A DNA stretch of 64,000 nucleotides from Indolivaga capnocytophagoides DSM 22835 (GTDB taxonomy: Bacteria; Bacteroidota; Bacteroidia; Bacteroidales; Dysgonomonadaceae). The notes under the pieces were generated by a model that was given only the letters and a program-made list of their open reading frames with translations, ran no database searches and was not told the DNA's origin. Positions 9,159-18,873 of the stretch are shown here, piece by piece; within the stretch, counting starts at the first letter, position 1; the number at the start of each line of letters is the position of its first letter. The translations under genes and the position numbers were made by a program. The stretch spans positions 124,001 to 188,000 of the forward strand of contig NZ_AUFL01000004.1 in assembly GCF_000426485.1 (NCBI RefSeq), given 5' to 3'.

Positions 9159-10019
9159 ATGAGACAGTTAAAGATTACAAAATCGATTACCAATCGAGAA
9201 AGTGCATCTTTGGATAAGTATCTTCAAGAGATTGGTAGGGAGGATCTTATCACTGTAGAAGAAGAGGTTGAATTGGCTCAGGCTATCAAGAGAGGTGACC
9301 GGGCGGCATTAGAAAAGCTGACTCGTGCTAATCTTCGTTTTGTGGTGTCTGTGGCAAAACAATATCAGAATCAGGGATTAAGTCTGCCTGACCTTATCAA
9401 CGAAGGTAACCTCGGATTGATTAAGGCTGCGGAGAAATTTGATGAAACCAGAGGGTTTAAATTCATCAGTTACGCTGTATGGTGGATTCGTCAATCAATC
9501 TTGCAGGCTTTGGCCGAACAGTCTCGTATTGTCAGATTACCATTAAATCAGGTAGGTTCTTTAAATAAGATCAGTAAGGCTTTCTCTAAATTCGAACAGG
9601 AAAATGAGAGAAAACCTTCGGCAGAAGAACTTTCAGAACAATTGGATATTCCGGTTGATAAGATTGCCGATTCATTGAAAGTTTCAGGACGGCATATATC
9701 AATGGATGCCCCTTTTGTTGAGGGAGAAGACAATAGTTTGTTGGATGTATTGGTCAATGATGATGCTCCGATTGCAGACCGCTCATTGATTAATGAGTCT
9801 TTACAACAAGAGATTGAGAGAGCTTTGTCTACACTTACCGAAAGAGAAAGTGATATCATTAAAATGTTCTTCGGAATAGGATGTCAGGAGATGACATTGG
9901 AAGAAATTGGTGATAAATTTCAATTGACCCGCGAACGTGTAAGACAAATCAAAGAGAAGGCTATCAAAAGATTACGCCAAAATTCGAGAAGTAAATTGCT
10001 AAAAGGTTATCTGGGGTGA
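9159..10019 (+). CDS. rpoD: Primary sigma factor of RNA polymerase (RpoD, Bacteroidota type)
   Basis: A 286-residue sigma-70 protein lacking region 1.1, as usual in this phylum. Region 1.2 starts at [12 protein letters not shown]. Region 2 holds [17 protein letters not shown] and the -7-recognising helix [20 protein letters not shown]. Region 3 follows, and region 4.2 contains [20 protein letters not shown]. It directs core polymerase to TAnnTTTG promoters, the form found upstream of many genes in this window. It is monocistronic, with its own promoter and a terminator with a long U tract. Confidence 0.97.
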   Translation: MRQLKITKSITNRESASLDKYLQEIGREDLITVEEEVELAQAIKRGDRAALEKLTRANLRFVVSVAKQYQNQGLSLPDLINEGNLGLIKAAEKFDETRGFKFISYAVWWIRQSILQALAEQSRIVRLPLNQVGSLNKISKAFSKFEQENERKPSAEELSEQLDIPVDKIADSLKVSGRHISMDAPFVEGEDNSLLDVLVNDDAPIADRSLINESLQQEIERALSTLTERESDIIKMFFGIGCQEMTLEEIGDKFQLTRERVRQIKEKAIKRLRQNSRSKLLKGYLG

Positions 10020-10046
10020 TATAATCCGGATAAAGTAAATAAAATC

Positions 10047-10079
10047 AAAGGCTATCTGTTATAGATAGTCTTTTTTTTT
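10047..10079 (+). terminator. Intrinsic terminator after rpoD
   Basis: GGCTATCT and AGATAGTC form a stem with loop GTTAT, followed by nine T residues. Confidence 0.93.
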
Positions 10080-10090
10080 GTTCTTACATG

Positions 10091-10120
10091 TTTGAAAACA
10101 AAATCGATTTTATATATTTG
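10091..10120 (+). promoter_or_regulatory. Consensus promoter for the CPA1 antiporter
   Basis: TTTG (10091-10094), an 18-bp spacer and TATATTTG (10113-10120) make a full Bacteroidota promoter. It shows that the upstream TTG at 10092, in frame with the gene, cannot be the start codon. Confidence 0.85.
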
Positions 10121-10163
10121 TTCCTCTTATTTATTAGGGTTTCTTATAAGTAAACACAACACA

Positions 10164-11420
10164 ATGGAATTATACTACTCTTTTTCGATCTTAATTGTTA
10201 TAGCTACAGTATTTTATTATTTGAACTTGCGGTTCTTAAAACTTCCGGCTACTATAGGTATTATGGTTATAGCCATGGTGTTATCAATAGCATTGGTTTT
10301 TATCGGTAATTTGGTAACAGCAGGTCCTTTACAGGATTTCTCGGTGCTAATCCGTAATATAGACTTTACGGAGATTCTGATGAACTGTATGCTTAATTTT
10401 CTTCTTTTTGCAGGAGCGATCCATATAAATATGAGTGACCTCAAAGAGCAGAAAGTCCCGATTATGGTTTTCTCTACATTGAGTGTTGTTATCTCTACAT
10501 TTGTGGTTGGCTTTACATTGTATTTTCTGTTAAATGTATTGTTGCCGGTTGGCTTACATCTGAAAATATCTCTGATATATTGCCTCCTCTTTGGAGCACT
10601 GATATCTCCAACCGATCCGATAGCAGTATTGAGTATACTAAAACAAGCCAAAGTTTCTAAATCCCTGGAGACAAAAGTTGCGGGAGAATCATTGTTTAAT
10701 GACGGGGTTGCTGTAGTTGTATTTGCGGTGATACTGAAAATTGCACAAGGAGAATCAATAGATTTGTCATTCACTCATATATCGTGGTTGTTTATAAAAG
10801 AAGCGTTGGGGGGATTTGTAGTTGGGGTTATACTCGGGTATATTGCGGCTCTGGCAATGAAAACAGCAAATGATTATAAACTTTCGGTGCTTGTGACTTT
10901 ATCTGTGGTAATGGGAGGAGCGATAGTTGCTCATTCAATGCATATTTCGGGTCCGTTGACGATGGTTGCGGCAGGATTGATAATAGGGGAGTCGAAACGA
11001 AAAAGATACGATCTGGAAGAAGGGAATATAAATCATGTTGGAGCCTTCTGGGAATTACTCGATGAGGTTTTAAACGCTATACTATTCTTGTTTATAGGTT
11101 TCGAACTTTTATTAATACCAAATTTGCATGAATATTGGCTGATTGGTGCTATCTGTATCTTTGTAGTTTTATTTGCCCGTTATATTTCAATAAAAATACC
11201 AACATTGATAATTCCTTTTAAGGAAAAATTCTCAAGTGGAACTATTAAGATCTTAGTTTGGGGTGGTTTACGTGGGGGTGTTTCCATTGCGTTGGCTTTA
11301 TCCGTACCCGAAGGTGATATGAAGCCGGTTTTGATTGCAGCAACCTACTTTGTTGTTGTCTTTTCTATAATAGTACAGGGGCTGACTATTGGTAAATTGG
11401 CAAATAAGATTAAGATTTAA
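10164..11420 (+). CDS. CPA1/NhaP-type sodium:proton antiporter
   Basis: A 418-residue polytopic protein of the NhaP/NHE (CPA1) family. It starts MELYYSFSILIV at the ATG at 10164, chosen because a consensus promoter occupies the upstream in-frame extension. About 12 membrane spans cover the whole chain. Key motifs are SPTDPIAVLSIL, with the paired polar residues of the ion site, and GESLFNDGVAVVVF, the conserved FNDG segment. It exchanges cytoplasmic Na+ (or K+) for H+. It is shorter than eukaryotic NHEs and has no regulatory tail. Its stop codon is 9 bp from the convergent ybaK stop codon. Confidence 0.92.
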   Translation: MELYYSFSILIVIATVFYYLNLRFLKLPATIGIMVIAMVLSIALVFIGNLVTAGPLQDFSVLIRNIDFTEILMNCMLNFLLFAGAIHINMSDLKEQKVPIMVFSTLSVVISTFVVGFTLYFLLNVLLPVGLHLKISLIYCLLFGALISPTDPIAVLSILKQAKVSKSLETKVAGESLFNDGVAVVVFAVILKIAQGESIDLSFTHISWLFIKEALGGFVVGVILGYIAALAMKTANDYKLSVLVTLSVVMGGAIVAHSMHISGPLTMVAAGLIIGESKRKRYDLEEGNINHVGAFWELLDEVLNAILFLFIGFELLLIPNLHEYWLIGAICIFVVLFARYISIKIPTLIIPFKEKFSSGTIKILVWGGLRGGVSIALALSVPEGDMKPVLIAATYFVVVFSIIVQGLTIGKLANKIKI

Positions 11421-11428
11421 GAATATAT

Positions 11429-11908
11429 TTATTCGGATAGTAAATAAAAGATATGGGCTTCGGTGATCTTTATAAGATCAGCCGGAGCTATTTTTATCTG
11501 TAGCCCTCTTTGTCCTGCACTGATGTATATAAACTCAAAATTGTTGCAGGTTTCATGTATGTATGTAGGGAATTTCTTTTTCATTCCGATAGGAGAACAT
11601 GCCCCTCGTATGTATCCGGTAATGCTTAATAGGTCTTTCATTAATATCATGTGACAACTCTTGTTTCCCGATGCTTTTGCCGCAACTTTCAGGTCTAATT
11701 CTTCGGCTCCTGGTATCACACATACAAAATAGCCCGATTTATCACCATGTAATACCAATGTTTTGAATACTTGTTCAATAGGTTCTTCAAGTTGTTCTGC
11801 TACATGTATAGCACTGAGATCTGACTCGTCAACATTATATGGAATGAGACTATAAGTTATTTTTGCCTGATCTAATAATCTGGCGGCATTTGTTTTATGT
11901 ATTTTCAT
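11429..11908 (-). CDS. ybaK: YbaK/EbsC-type Cys-tRNA(Pro) deacylase
   Basis: A 159-residue member of the aminoacyl-tRNA editing family that removes cysteine wrongly attached to tRNA-Pro. I take the start at 11908 (MKIHKTNAARLLDQ) because this matches the usual 159-residue YbaK; an upstream ATG at 11947 would add 13 odd hydrophobic residues. Conserved features are HVAEQLEEPIEQVFKTLV, the catalytic lysine region DLKVAAKASGNKS and the YIRGACSPIGMKKK loop. It acts in trans as a free-standing editing factor. It is a single gene, convergent with the antiporter, with its own -7 element. Confidence 0.92.
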   Translation of the reverse strand: MKIHKTNAARLLDQAKITYSLIPYNVDESDLSAIHVAEQLEEPIEQVFKTLVLHGDKSGYFVCVIPGAEELDLKVAAKASGNKSCHMILMKDLLSITGYIRGACSPIGMKKKFPTYIHETCNNFEFIYISAGQRGLQIKIAPADLIKITEAHIFYLLSE

Positions 11909-12022
11909 TAAGATGATAAATAGATAGCTGAAAGTGTATAATAGCATATCTTAAAGTGATAGCTATCCGTTGCTTTGATATGTTTATTTCGTAAATAACA
12001 AGGTCTAAAATCCTAATAGATG

Positions 12023-12030
12023 CAAAAATA
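12023..12030 (-). promoter_or_regulatory. -7 element for ybaK
   Basis: The reverse strand reads TATTTTTG (TAnnTTTG), about 115 nt upstream of the ybaK ATG. The 11948-12296 spacer holds only this and the divergent promoter of the RRM gene. Confidence 0.55.
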
Positions 12031-12135
12031 CGGATTTATTTCTGGGGAGCATGAAATTGATGTTAATAAAAGGCGTGAAGTATTAATTTTTAGTTAAAAA
12101 AGGCTTCGGGCTTAAACTTAATAACCTCAATAATA

Positions 12136-12165
12136 TTGAATGTAATTTTTTATTCTTTATATTTG
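12136..12165 (+). promoter_or_regulatory. Promoter for the RRM protein gene
   Basis: TTG at 12136-12138, a 19-bp spacer and TATATTTG (12158-12165). The predicted start site leaves an untranslated leader of about 125 nt that is very U-rich near the ATG. Confidence 0.75.
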
Positions 12166-12296
12166 CGATGCATAGAGATATTTTACAGACAGTATTAAAT
12201 TATTTTTCAAGTGACCTTGGTAAGTTTTTTCATTTCTCTCTGAAATTTGATTCTCTGCAAAACACAATTTTATTTATTTTTTTTAATTACATTTTT

Positions 12297-12632
12297 ATGA
12301 ACATTTTTATTGCAGGGTTAAGCTACAGTATCACAGATGCTGACCTAAATGATTTATTCGGAGAGTATGGCGAGATTACTTCTGCTAAGGTTGTTATGGA
12401 CAGAGAAACAAACCGTTCAAAAGGTTATGGCTTTGTTGAAATGAACGACGAAGCTGCAGGTCAAAAAGCTATCGATGAATTAAATGGTGCAGAATATGAC
12501 GGAAGAACTATTTCTGTATCTGTAGCACGTCCAAGAGCTGAAGGCGGACAACGCAGAAGCGGAGGCAACGGTGGTGGCTTCAACAGAAGAGGTGGTAACG
12601 GCGGTGGCGGTTACAACCGTGACAGATATTGA
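12297..12632 (+). CDS. Single-RRM RNA-binding protein with Gly/Arg-rich tail
   Basis: A 111-residue protein. The RRM covers residues 1-80 with RNP2 (IFIAGL) and RNP1 (KGYGFVEM), followed by a low-complexity tail rich in Gly, Arg and Asn (about 83-111). The start at 12297 (MNIFIAGLSYS) is the usual N-terminus of the family; an in-frame ATG at 12168 lies almost on the promoter and would add 43 residues unlike an RRM. Bacteroidota lack Hfq in many lineages, and RRM proteins of this kind (RbpB-like) are known as abundant single-stranded-RNA binders there. A post-transcriptional or cold-shock role is likely. It is monocistronic with a good terminator. Confidence 0.93.
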   Translation: MNIFIAGLSYSITDADLNDLFGEYGEITSAKVVMDRETNRSKGYGFVEMNDEAAGQKAIDELNGAEYDGRTISVSVARPRAEGGQRRSGGNGGGFNRRGGNGGGGYNRDRY

Positions 12633-12661
12633 TATTTAGATTTTTTAAAATATATGATATC

Positions 12662-12691
12662 AGAAGGGATAGTATTAACTATCCCTTTTCT
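12662..12691 (+). terminator. Intrinsic terminator after RRM gene
   Basis: AAGGGATAGT (12664-12673), loop ATTA, ACTATCCCTT (12678-12687), then a T-rich tail. Confidence 0.9.
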
Positions 12692-12819
12692 GTTGTAAAG
12701 CAGCTTTTTTTGTTAACTTTGTGGTCTAAAAGAGAATTTTTTTTTTAGATATTCCGATGCTTTTACAAGTATAGAAACTATTAAGGTATATTGTTGTAAA
12801 TCTTTCAGTTGCTTAATTA

Positions 12820-14649
12820 ATGCTACGTATAAAACGGTTATACTTATATATATTACAGACTTTTGTACCTGTGTTTTTTATGACATTTGCCATTTGTCTG
12901 TTTATTATCTTGATGCAGTTCCTTTGGAAATATGTTGAGGATCTTGTAGGTAAAGGGTTGGAGCCCCATGTTTTGGCGGAATTGTTTGCGTATGCTGCAC
13001 TTTCTTTAGTGCCTATGGCCTTACCGTTAGCTATTTTATTGGCATCTCTTATGACATTTGGTAATTTGGGCGAGAGATTTGAACTTACAGCTATTAAAGC
13101 TGCCGGTATCTCATTGTTGAAGGCTATGCGTCCTCTTATCTTGCTTATAGCCGCCGTTAGTGTGGGTGCCTTTTATTTTCAGAATGATGTAATACCAAGA
13201 GTCAATGTTAAGTTTCGGACATTGATGATCTCTATAAAACAAAAATCTCCGGAATTGCAGATTCCGGAAAATACATTTTCTTCGGATATTAATAATTACA
13301 ATCTTTTTGTAAAGGAAAAAGATAAAGAAACAGGAATGCTTCGGGATGTGATGATATATGATGTATCGAAAGGTTTCGATAACATGGCCGTGATTGTTTG
13401 TGATTCGGCTAAGATGCGGACATCATCCAATAAAGATTATCTTTCTCTGACATTGTATTATGGACAGCAGTTTTCGAACGTGAAGCAGTCCGGTTTTAGA
13501 GAAAATATGCCTTCTCGGAGTGAGTTTGTTCCATATTCTCGCGAAATATTCAAAGAAAAACAGGTTATTATTCCATTTGATGCGAATTTCAATCGTATTG
13601 ATGAATCAGCAATGGAAGGGACTCAGTTGGCGAAAAATGTAACTCAATTACGTTCGTCCATAGATTCGCTCAGTAAAATTGTAGACAGCCTTAATGTGAC
13701 CGACCGTAAGGTGATGGTTAAATATGCCTATGTGTCGTCTCGAAATAATACTCCGCAAGATTCGGTTACTGTAAAAAATAAAGCAGATATTATCCCGATG
13801 TCATTCGATTCTGTTGTCAACTCATTATCTATGCAGGAAAAGCAGAGAATCTATTCCGATGCTTTTTCATTAGCCGACAATTCGAAGAGTGATATGCTTT
13901 TCAGGTCTTTTGCTAAGATCGATTTGCAGAAAAAAATCAGAGGACATAACGTTGAATTGCAAAAGAAATTTACATTGTCATTTGCCTGTCTTGTCTTTTT
14001 CTTTATAGGTGCTCCTCTCGGAGCGATTATCAGGAAAGGAGGGTTGGGTATGCCGGTGGTTATCTCTGTCATTTTGTTCATTATTTATTATATAATAGAT
14101 AATGTAGGCTTTAAAATGGCCAGAGATGGAGTTTGGCCGGTTTGGCAAGGTGTTTGGTTAAGTTCATTTATACTGTTTCCGTTAGGAGCATTTATAACTT
14201 ATAAGGCAATTAATGACTCGGCATTGTTTAATGCTGATGCTTATAGGAATTTTTATATTCGATTGTTTGGCGAAAGGGCTGCAATGCCGCTCGAAGAGCT
14301 TTATAAAGCCTATAACCGCAATGTTAAATACGGACTTCTGGCTTTTGCCGGATGTGTATTATTTTTATTGATGCATTTTCTGACAAAAGGATTCTTATCT
14401 AATATGACAGCCGTACTGGCTTCGATTAGCGGAATTATATATCTGGTATTATTCAGTGAGTTTGTAAGGGAAAGATATGAGTTTTATAAAAAAGCTCAGC
14501 AGAAAATAAGGATAACAGTAAAAGAAATAGCCTTTGTCCTTACGATAGGTCTGTTTTTCTATTTTGTTTTGTATCTTTATTATAAAAATAGAATGGCTAA
14601 TATTATTGCTGAAAATGAAAGTAAAATGTCAACTGTTCAAAATATATAA
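12820..14649 (+). CDS. LptF/LptG-family lipopolysaccharide export permease (long form)
   Basis: A 609-residue inner-membrane protein of the YjgP/YjgQ family, a subunit of the Lpt ABC machine that extracts LPS from the inner membrane. It starts [19 protein letters not shown] after the first Met, the usual N-terminus. Three spans lie within about 15-125, a periplasmic beta-rich domain lies between, and a second group of spans starts near 385 ([22 protein letters not shown] is a family hallmark). The protein is longer than the 350-400 residues typical of proteobacterial LptF/G because of an extended periplasmic region and two further hydrophobic segments near 505-590. ribBA follows after 5 bp and is surely cotranscribed. 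Whether this is LptF or LptG is unclear; a shorter homologue is encoded at 49089-50165. Confidence 0.9.
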   Translation: MLRIKRLYLYILQTFVPVFFMTFAICLFIILMQFLWKYVEDLVGKGLEPHVLAELFAYAALSLVPMALPLAILLASLMTFGNLGERFELTAIKAAGISLLKAMRPLILLIAAVSVGAFYFQNDVIPRVNVKFRTLMISIKQKSPELQIPENTFSSDINNYNLFVKEKDKETGMLRDVMIYDVSKGFDNMAVIVCDSAKMRTSSNKDYLSLTLYYGQQFSNVKQSGFRENMPSRSEFVPYSREIFKEKQVIIPFDANFNRIDESAMEGTQLAKNVTQLRSSIDSLSKIVDSLNVTDRKVMVKYAYVSSRNNTPQDSVTVKNKADIIPMSFDSVVNSLSMQEKQRIYSDAFSLADNSKSDMLFRSFAKIDLQKKIRGHNVELQKKFTLSFACLVFFFIGAPLGAIIRKGGLGMPVVISVILFIIYYIIDNVGFKMARDGVWPVWQGVWLSSFILFPLGAFITYKAINDSALFNADAYRNFYIRLFGERAAMPLEELYKAYNRNVKYGLLAFAGCVLFLLMHFLTKGFLSNMTAVLASISGIIYLVLFSEFVRERYEFYKKAQQKIRITVKEIAFVLTIGLFFYFVLYLYYKNRMANIIAENESKMSTVQNI

Positions 14650-14654
14650 ATATT

Positions 14655-15872
14655 ATGTCTGGTTTTAAATTAAATACAATAGAGGAAGCTCTAGCAGAAA
14701 TCAAAAATGGCAATTTTGTAGTTGTTGTTGATGATGAAGACCGTGAAAATGAAGGAGACCTTATTATAGCTGCCGAAGCTATAACTCCCGAAAAAGTAAA
14801 CTTTATGGAGACCCATGCCAAAGGTCTCTTGTGTGTTCCTCTAACCGGTGAGCGTTGCGATGAATTGGATCTGCCTATGATGGTTACATCTAATACATCG
14901 GTGCATGCTACACCATTTACCGTGTCGGTTGATTTACTAGGTCATGGATGTACTACGGGTATATCTTCATTTGACCGTTCGCAAACTATATTAGCTCTAG
15001 CAGATAAAGAAACTAAGCCCGAAGATTTAGGGCGTCCCGGTCATGTTTTTCCTCTAAGAGCCAGAGATAAAGGCGTTCTAAGCAGGGTTGGACATACTGA
15101 GGCTGCTGTTGATTTGGCTAAATTGGCGGGAATGCAGCCTGCGGGAGTTTTGATTGAAATAAAGAAAGAAGATGGCGAAATGGCTCGTCTTCCCGAATTG
15201 ATAGAATTTTCGAAAGAACACAATCTGAAAATAATTTCAGTGGCAGATCTTGTTAAATACAGACTAGAACGTGAAACATTAATCGAAAAAGGAACAGAGG
15301 TAAAAATGCCTACCGAATTCGGAGACTTTCATCTTATCCCTTTCAGACAAAAATCGAATGGGCTGGAACATATTGCTTTGATTAAAGGTACATGGACAAA
15401 AGATGAACCGATTCTTGTTCGTGTTCACTCTTCATGTATGACCGGTGATATTTTTGGTTCGAAACGTTGTGAATGCGGAGAACAATTGCATAAAGCTATG
15501 GAAATGATTCAGAAAGAAGGTAAAGGAGCCATTGTGTATCTGAATCAGGAAGGACGAGGAATCGGACTTATGGCAAAAATGGAGGCTTACAAACTTCAGG
15601 AAGAGGGGCTGGATACCGTTGATGCTAATCTTCATTTGGGTTATAAAGCCGATGAAAGAGATTACGGAGTGGGAGCAGCTATTCTTAGGGATTTGAATGT
15701 TTGTAAGATGCGCCTGATGTCTAATAATCCCATCAAACGTGTAGGTCTGGAATCTTTCGGACTTGAAGTAGTTGAAAATGTACCTATCGAGGTAAAACCC
15801 AATCAATACAATATGTTTTATATGCATACCAAGAAAGAGCGTATGGGGCATACTTTGCATAATGTCGATTGA
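14655..15872 (+). CDS. ribBA: Bifunctional DHBP synthase / GTP cyclohydrolase II
   Basis: A 405-residue fusion that starts both branches of riboflavin synthesis. The N-terminal half (1-200) is 3,4-dihydroxy-2-butanone-4-phosphate synthase with the acidic active-site loop [11 protein letters not shown] and the HTEAAVDLA segment. The C-terminal half (about 207-400) is GTP cyclohydrolase II with its zinc cysteines in [20 protein letters not shown] and the QEGRGIGL loop. Both active sites look intact. It sits 5 bp behind the LptF/G gene, so translation is probably coupled. No FMN riboswitch is visible, and none fits in the 5-bp gap. Confidence 0.97.
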   Translation: MSGFKLNTIEEALAEIKNGNFVVVVDDEDRENEGDLIIAAEAITPEKVNFMETHAKGLLCVPLTGERCDELDLPMMVTSNTSVHATPFTVSVDLLGHGCTTGISSFDRSQTILALADKETKPEDLGRPGHVFPLRARDKGVLSRVGHTEAAVDLAKLAGMQPAGVLIEIKKEDGEMARLPELIEFSKEHNLKIISVADLVKYRLERETLIEKGTEVKMPTEFGDFHLIPFRQKSNGLEHIALIKGTWTKDEPILVRVHSSCMTGDIFGSKRCECGEQLHKAMEMIQKEGKGAIVYLNQEGRGIGLMAKMEAYKLQEEGLDTVDANLHLGYKADERDYGVGAAILRDLNVCKMRLMSNNPIKRVGLESFGLEVVENVPIEVKPNQYNMFYMHTKKERMGHTLHNVD

Positions 15873-15992
15873 GAACTTTCTTTATTGGCTGACACCGGAT
15901 ATTATTTAGATTTATTGAATGTATTAATTACGGAAAGTTAGTCTTTGCTTTAGTTTAAACTTACTATTACTTATAAGAACAAATTTCAGAAA

Positions 15993-17186
15993 ATGGCACA
16001 AGTCGCAGATCGTATCGCCAATTTATCAGCATCCGAGACATTGGCAATGTCGCAAAAAAGCTCAGAGTTAAAAGCTCAGGGTATTGATGTAATCAACTTG
16101 AGTGTAGGTGAACCCGATTTTTATACACCCGATCATATAAAGCAGGCTGCTAAGGATGCGATAGATGATAACTTTTCATTTTATTCGCCTGTGACGGGGT
16201 ATTTATCTTTGCGAAAGGCTATTTGCGAGAAATTGTCAACGGAAAATAATTTGTTATTTGCTCCCGATCAGATTGTCTGTTCGAATGGAGCAAAGCAATC
16301 GGTATATAATACTCTGCTAAGTGTTGTGAATGCTGGAGACGAAGTGATTATACCTGCCCCTTATTGGGTTAGTTATGTAGAAATGGTAAAATTGGCAGAA
16401 GGAAAAAGTGTTATCATTTCTGCCGGAATAGATCAAAACTTTAAGATTACTCCTACTCAGTTGAAAGCGGCTATAACAGATAAGACCAGAGCTATTATTT
16501 TATGCTCTCCTTCTAATCCTACGGGTAGTGTGTATTCAAAGGACGAATTGAAAGGCTTAGCTGATGTTTTGTCTCAATACCCTAATATTATAGTATTAGC
16601 AGACGAGATATACGAACATATAAACTATATTGGAAAACACGAAAGTATAGCTCAATTCGAAAATATTCGCGAACGTGTGGTTATCATCAATGGTGTATCG
16701 AAAGGATATGCGATGACCGGTTGGCGTTTGGGATGGATTGCTGCTCCAAAGTGGATCGCTGCCGCTTGTAATAAACTTCAGGGACAATCCACTTCAGGTC
16801 CATCATCAATCACTCAGAAGGCAGCCGAAGCTGCTTATGTAGGAGATCAGACATGCGTGGAAACAATGCGTAAAGCTTTTGAGCGTCGCCGTGATTTGGT
16901 GTATAAGCTGACATCGGAAATAGATGGTTTTAAACTTGAAAAACCTGACGGTGCATTCTATGTGTTTCCGGATTGTTCATATTATTTTGGAAAATCATTT
17001 AATGGAAAGAATATAGCGACTTCAGGAGATTTGGCTATGTATCTTTTAGAGGAAGGGCATGTAGCATGTGTGGGGGGGCAAGCTTTTGGAGTTCCTGATT
17101 GCATCCGCTTTTCTTATGCAACTGCCGATGATTTATTGATAGAAGCTTTTAAAAGAGTAAAAGAAGCATTGGCAAAGCTGAAATAA
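15993..17186 (+). CDS. aspC: Aspartate-type aminotransferase (class I PLP)
   Basis: A 397-residue fold-type I aminotransferase of the thermophile-like subgroup (AAT I-gamma). It contains the PLP lysine K237 in NGVSKGYAMTGWRLGW, the CSPSNPTG segment and the aspartate of LADEIYEHI. It should interconvert aspartate/2-oxoglutarate and oxaloacetate/glutamate. Some members of the subgroup also use aromatic substrates or prephenate, so substrate range is open. It is a single gene, 120 bp after ribBA, followed by a strong terminator. Confidence 0.92.
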   Translation: MAQVADRIANLSASETLAMSQKSSELKAQGIDVINLSVGEPDFYTPDHIKQAAKDAIDDNFSFYSPVTGYLSLRKAICEKLSTENNLLFAPDQIVCSNGAKQSVYNTLLSVVNAGDEVIIPAPYWVSYVEMVKLAEGKSVIISAGIDQNFKITPTQLKAAITDKTRAIILCSPSNPTGSVYSKDELKGLADVLSQYPNIIVLADEIYEHINYIGKHESIAQFENIRERVVIINGVSKGYAMTGWRLGWIAAPKWIAAACNKLQGQSTSGPSSITQKAAEAAYVGDQTCVETMRKAFERRRDLVYKLTSEIDGFKLEKPDGAFYVFPDCSYYFGKSFNGKNIATSGDLAMYLLEEGHVACVGGQAFGVPDCIRFSYATADDLLIEAFKRVKEALAKLK

Positions 17187-17201
17187 CTTTACTGAAATAT
17201 A

Positions 17202-17249
17202 AAAATAAGAAAGACGGATCTGATATTCAGATCTGTCTTTCTTATTTTA
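17202..17249. terminator. Intrinsic terminator after aspC
   Basis: A near-perfect inverted repeat of about 22 bp (core AAGACGGATCTGA / TCAGATCTGTCTT, loop TAT) with A-rich and T-rich flanks. It is active-looking on both strands. Confidence 0.93.
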
Positions 17250-17349
17250 TAAATTAGCTATTATTTATGTGTTATAATATTGTATTGAAATGTAAAATTT
17301 AAATTTTGTGTTAAATAGATTTTTATTTAAATATAAATATGTCTTTTTG

Positions 17350-17380
17350 TTTGTTTTGTGGTCTTGGTTTTGTAATTTTG
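17350..17380 (+). promoter_or_regulatory. Consensus promoter for ald
   Basis: TTTG (17350-17353), a 19-bp spacer and TAATTTTG (17373-17380), 28 bp upstream of the ald start codon. Confidence 0.85.
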
Positions 17381-17408
17381 CACCCATTAAAAAATTAAAG
17401 ATAAAGTT

Positions 17409-18509
17409 ATGATAGTAGGAGTTCCAAAAGAAATTAAAAACAACGAGAACAGAGTTGGGATGACACCCGGAGGTGTAAAAGAATTTGTAAAAAGAGGACA
17501 CACTGTATATGTTCAGCATACAGCAGGAGAGGGCAGTGGTTTTGACGATTCCTTGTATTTAGCTGCAGGAGCGCAGATCCTTGATAATATAAAGGATGTG
17601 TATAATGTTGCTGAGATGATAGTTAAGGTCAAAGAGCCAATCGAAGAAGAGTACAAACTGATCAAAAAAGGTCAATTGCTTTTTACTTATTTTCATTTTG
17701 CATCAAACGAAAAGTTATTGAATGCAATGCTGCAAAGCGGAGTTACTTGTCTGGCATATGAAACAGTATTGAATAAAGAAGGTTTGCTTCCTTTATTGAT
17801 TCCAATGAGCGAAATAGCAGGTCGGATGGCTATTCAGGTTGGTATGCACTTTATGGAAAAATCTCATGGAGGTCGTGGTATATTGTTGGGCGGTGTATCA
17901 GGTGTGAGTCCTGCCAGAGTTTTGGTTCTGGGAGGCGGAATTGTAGGTTATAATGCTGCGGTTATTGCTGCAGGAGCCGGAGCTCAAGTTACTATAACTG
18001 ATATCTCTCTTTCGCGCTTACGCTATCTTGATGAAGTCCTGCCTGCAAATGTTCAGACTTTATATTCATCGGTGCAGAATGTCGAAGAAGTTCTTCCGTA
18101 TACCGATCTGGTTATAGGTTCGGTACTTATTCCGGGAGCTAAAGCCCCTCATTTATTAACTCGTGACATGCTTAAACTGATGAAAAAAGGAAGTGTCGTT
18201 GTAGATGTTGCAATAGATCAGGGTGGATGTTTCGAAACTTCTCATGCTACAACTCATACCGACCCTGTATACGAAGAAGAAGGTGTTATACATTATGCCG
18301 TAGCTAATATTCCCGGAGCTGTAGCTCGAACTTCTACTTTGGCTTTAACGAATGCAACATTACCGTATGCTCTTAAATTGGCAGATTTAGGTTGGGAGAA
18401 AGCCGTGGCTGAAGATGCCGGCCTTAAATCGGGTCTTAATATCGTAGATGGAAAAATTACATTCAAAGCTGTTGCGGAAGTCTTCGGGAAAGAGTGTCAT
18501 ATAATATAA
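17409..18509 (+). CDS. ald: Alanine dehydrogenase
   Basis: A 366-residue NAD-dependent enzyme that interconverts L-alanine and pyruvate plus ammonia. It starts MIVGVPKEIKNNENRVGMTP, the classic Ald N-terminus holding the pyruvate-binding Arg and Lys. The dinucleotide-binding loop is VLVLGGGIVGYNAA (about 172-185). The region AIDQGGCFETSHATTHTDP matches the family's active-site segment. Length is normal. It is transcribed alone from a consensus promoter and probably links amino-acid fermentation to central carbon and ammonia metabolism. Confidence 0.97.
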   Translation: MIVGVPKEIKNNENRVGMTPGGVKEFVKRGHTVYVQHTAGEGSGFDDSLYLAAGAQILDNIKDVYNVAEMIVKVKEPIEEEYKLIKKGQLLFTYFHFASNEKLLNAMLQSGVTCLAYETVLNKEGLLPLLIPMSEIAGRMAIQVGMHFMEKSHGGRGILLGGVSGVSPARVLVLGGGIVGYNAAVIAAGAGAQVTITDISLSRLRYLDEVLPANVQTLYSSVQNVEEVLPYTDLVIGSVLIPGAKAPHLLTRDMLKLMKKGSVVVDVAIDQGGCFETSHATTHTDPVYEEEGVIHYAVANIPGAVARTSTLALTNATLPYALKLADLGWEKAVAEDAGLKSGLNIVDGKITFKAVAEVFGKECHII

Positions 18510-18604
18510 GCTGTTTATTGTTTTTTCTATAAAAATTGACGTATTTCAAGAATCTTTTAGCTCTTAATAGATCTCTGTTTAGAGTTCACAATTAGAGAGT
18601 TGTA

Positions 18605-18672
18605 GAATAAAGATGCTGGTTTTGATTGTCTGTTATCGGCGATAATTGAAATCAGCATCTTTTCTTTATTCC
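18605..18672 (+). terminator. Hairpin terminator after ald
   Basis: GAATAAAGATGCTG and the downstream CAGCATCTTTTCTTTATTC pair with one bulge. The intervening loop contains GTTTTGATTGTC and TGAAAT, which extend the stem in part. Confidence 0.8.
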
Positions 18673-18690
18673 ACATTTATATAAAATCAT

Positions 18691-18721
18691 TTTTATTTGT
18701 TTTATATATAATCTATCTTTG
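18691..18721 (+). promoter_or_regulatory. Promoter for tdk
   Basis: TATCTTTG (18714-18721) with TTTT at 18691-18694, 19 bp upstream. A TTTG at 18696-18699 is an alternative at 14 bp. Confidence 0.6.
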
Positions 18722-18829
18722 CACCGCTTAAGAGGAAAAGAACAAAATAATCTTTGGATATTAATGATAGTATTTTTGATAAAGTAAGTGATCATTAATT
18801 ATCTGAAAAACCTGCTTGAAATAATAAAT

Positions 18830-18843
18830 GGGTCTGTGACCTT
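18830..18843. repeat. GGTC palindrome copy 3
   Basis: GGGTCTGTGACCTT has arms GGTC/GACC around TGT, in the leader of tdk. Confidence 0.6.
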
Positions 18844-18873
18844 CGATTTTTATCCGTTTATAGAAATAATAAA

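Larger units (their letters stand above)
18510..18873. other. Intergenic region ald / tdk
   Basis: 364 bp with no gene. It contains the ald terminator, a promoter for tdk, a leader of about 145 nt and a GGTC palindrome 31 bp before the tdk start. Confidence 0.6.

Noticed and set aside
10092-10163. TTG-initiated N-terminal extension of the CPA1 antiporter
   Set aside because: The extension spans a consensus promoter (TTTG-N18-TATATTTG), so it cannot be translated from that transcript.
12168-12296. Upstream in-frame ATG for the RRM protein
   Set aside because: It lies almost at the predicted transcription start and the added residues are not RRM-like.
17265-17519. Reverse open frame of 84 codons upstream of ald
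   Set aside because: It is AT-rich, covers the ald promoter and start codon, and encodes a low-complexity Phe/Tyr/Asn peptide.
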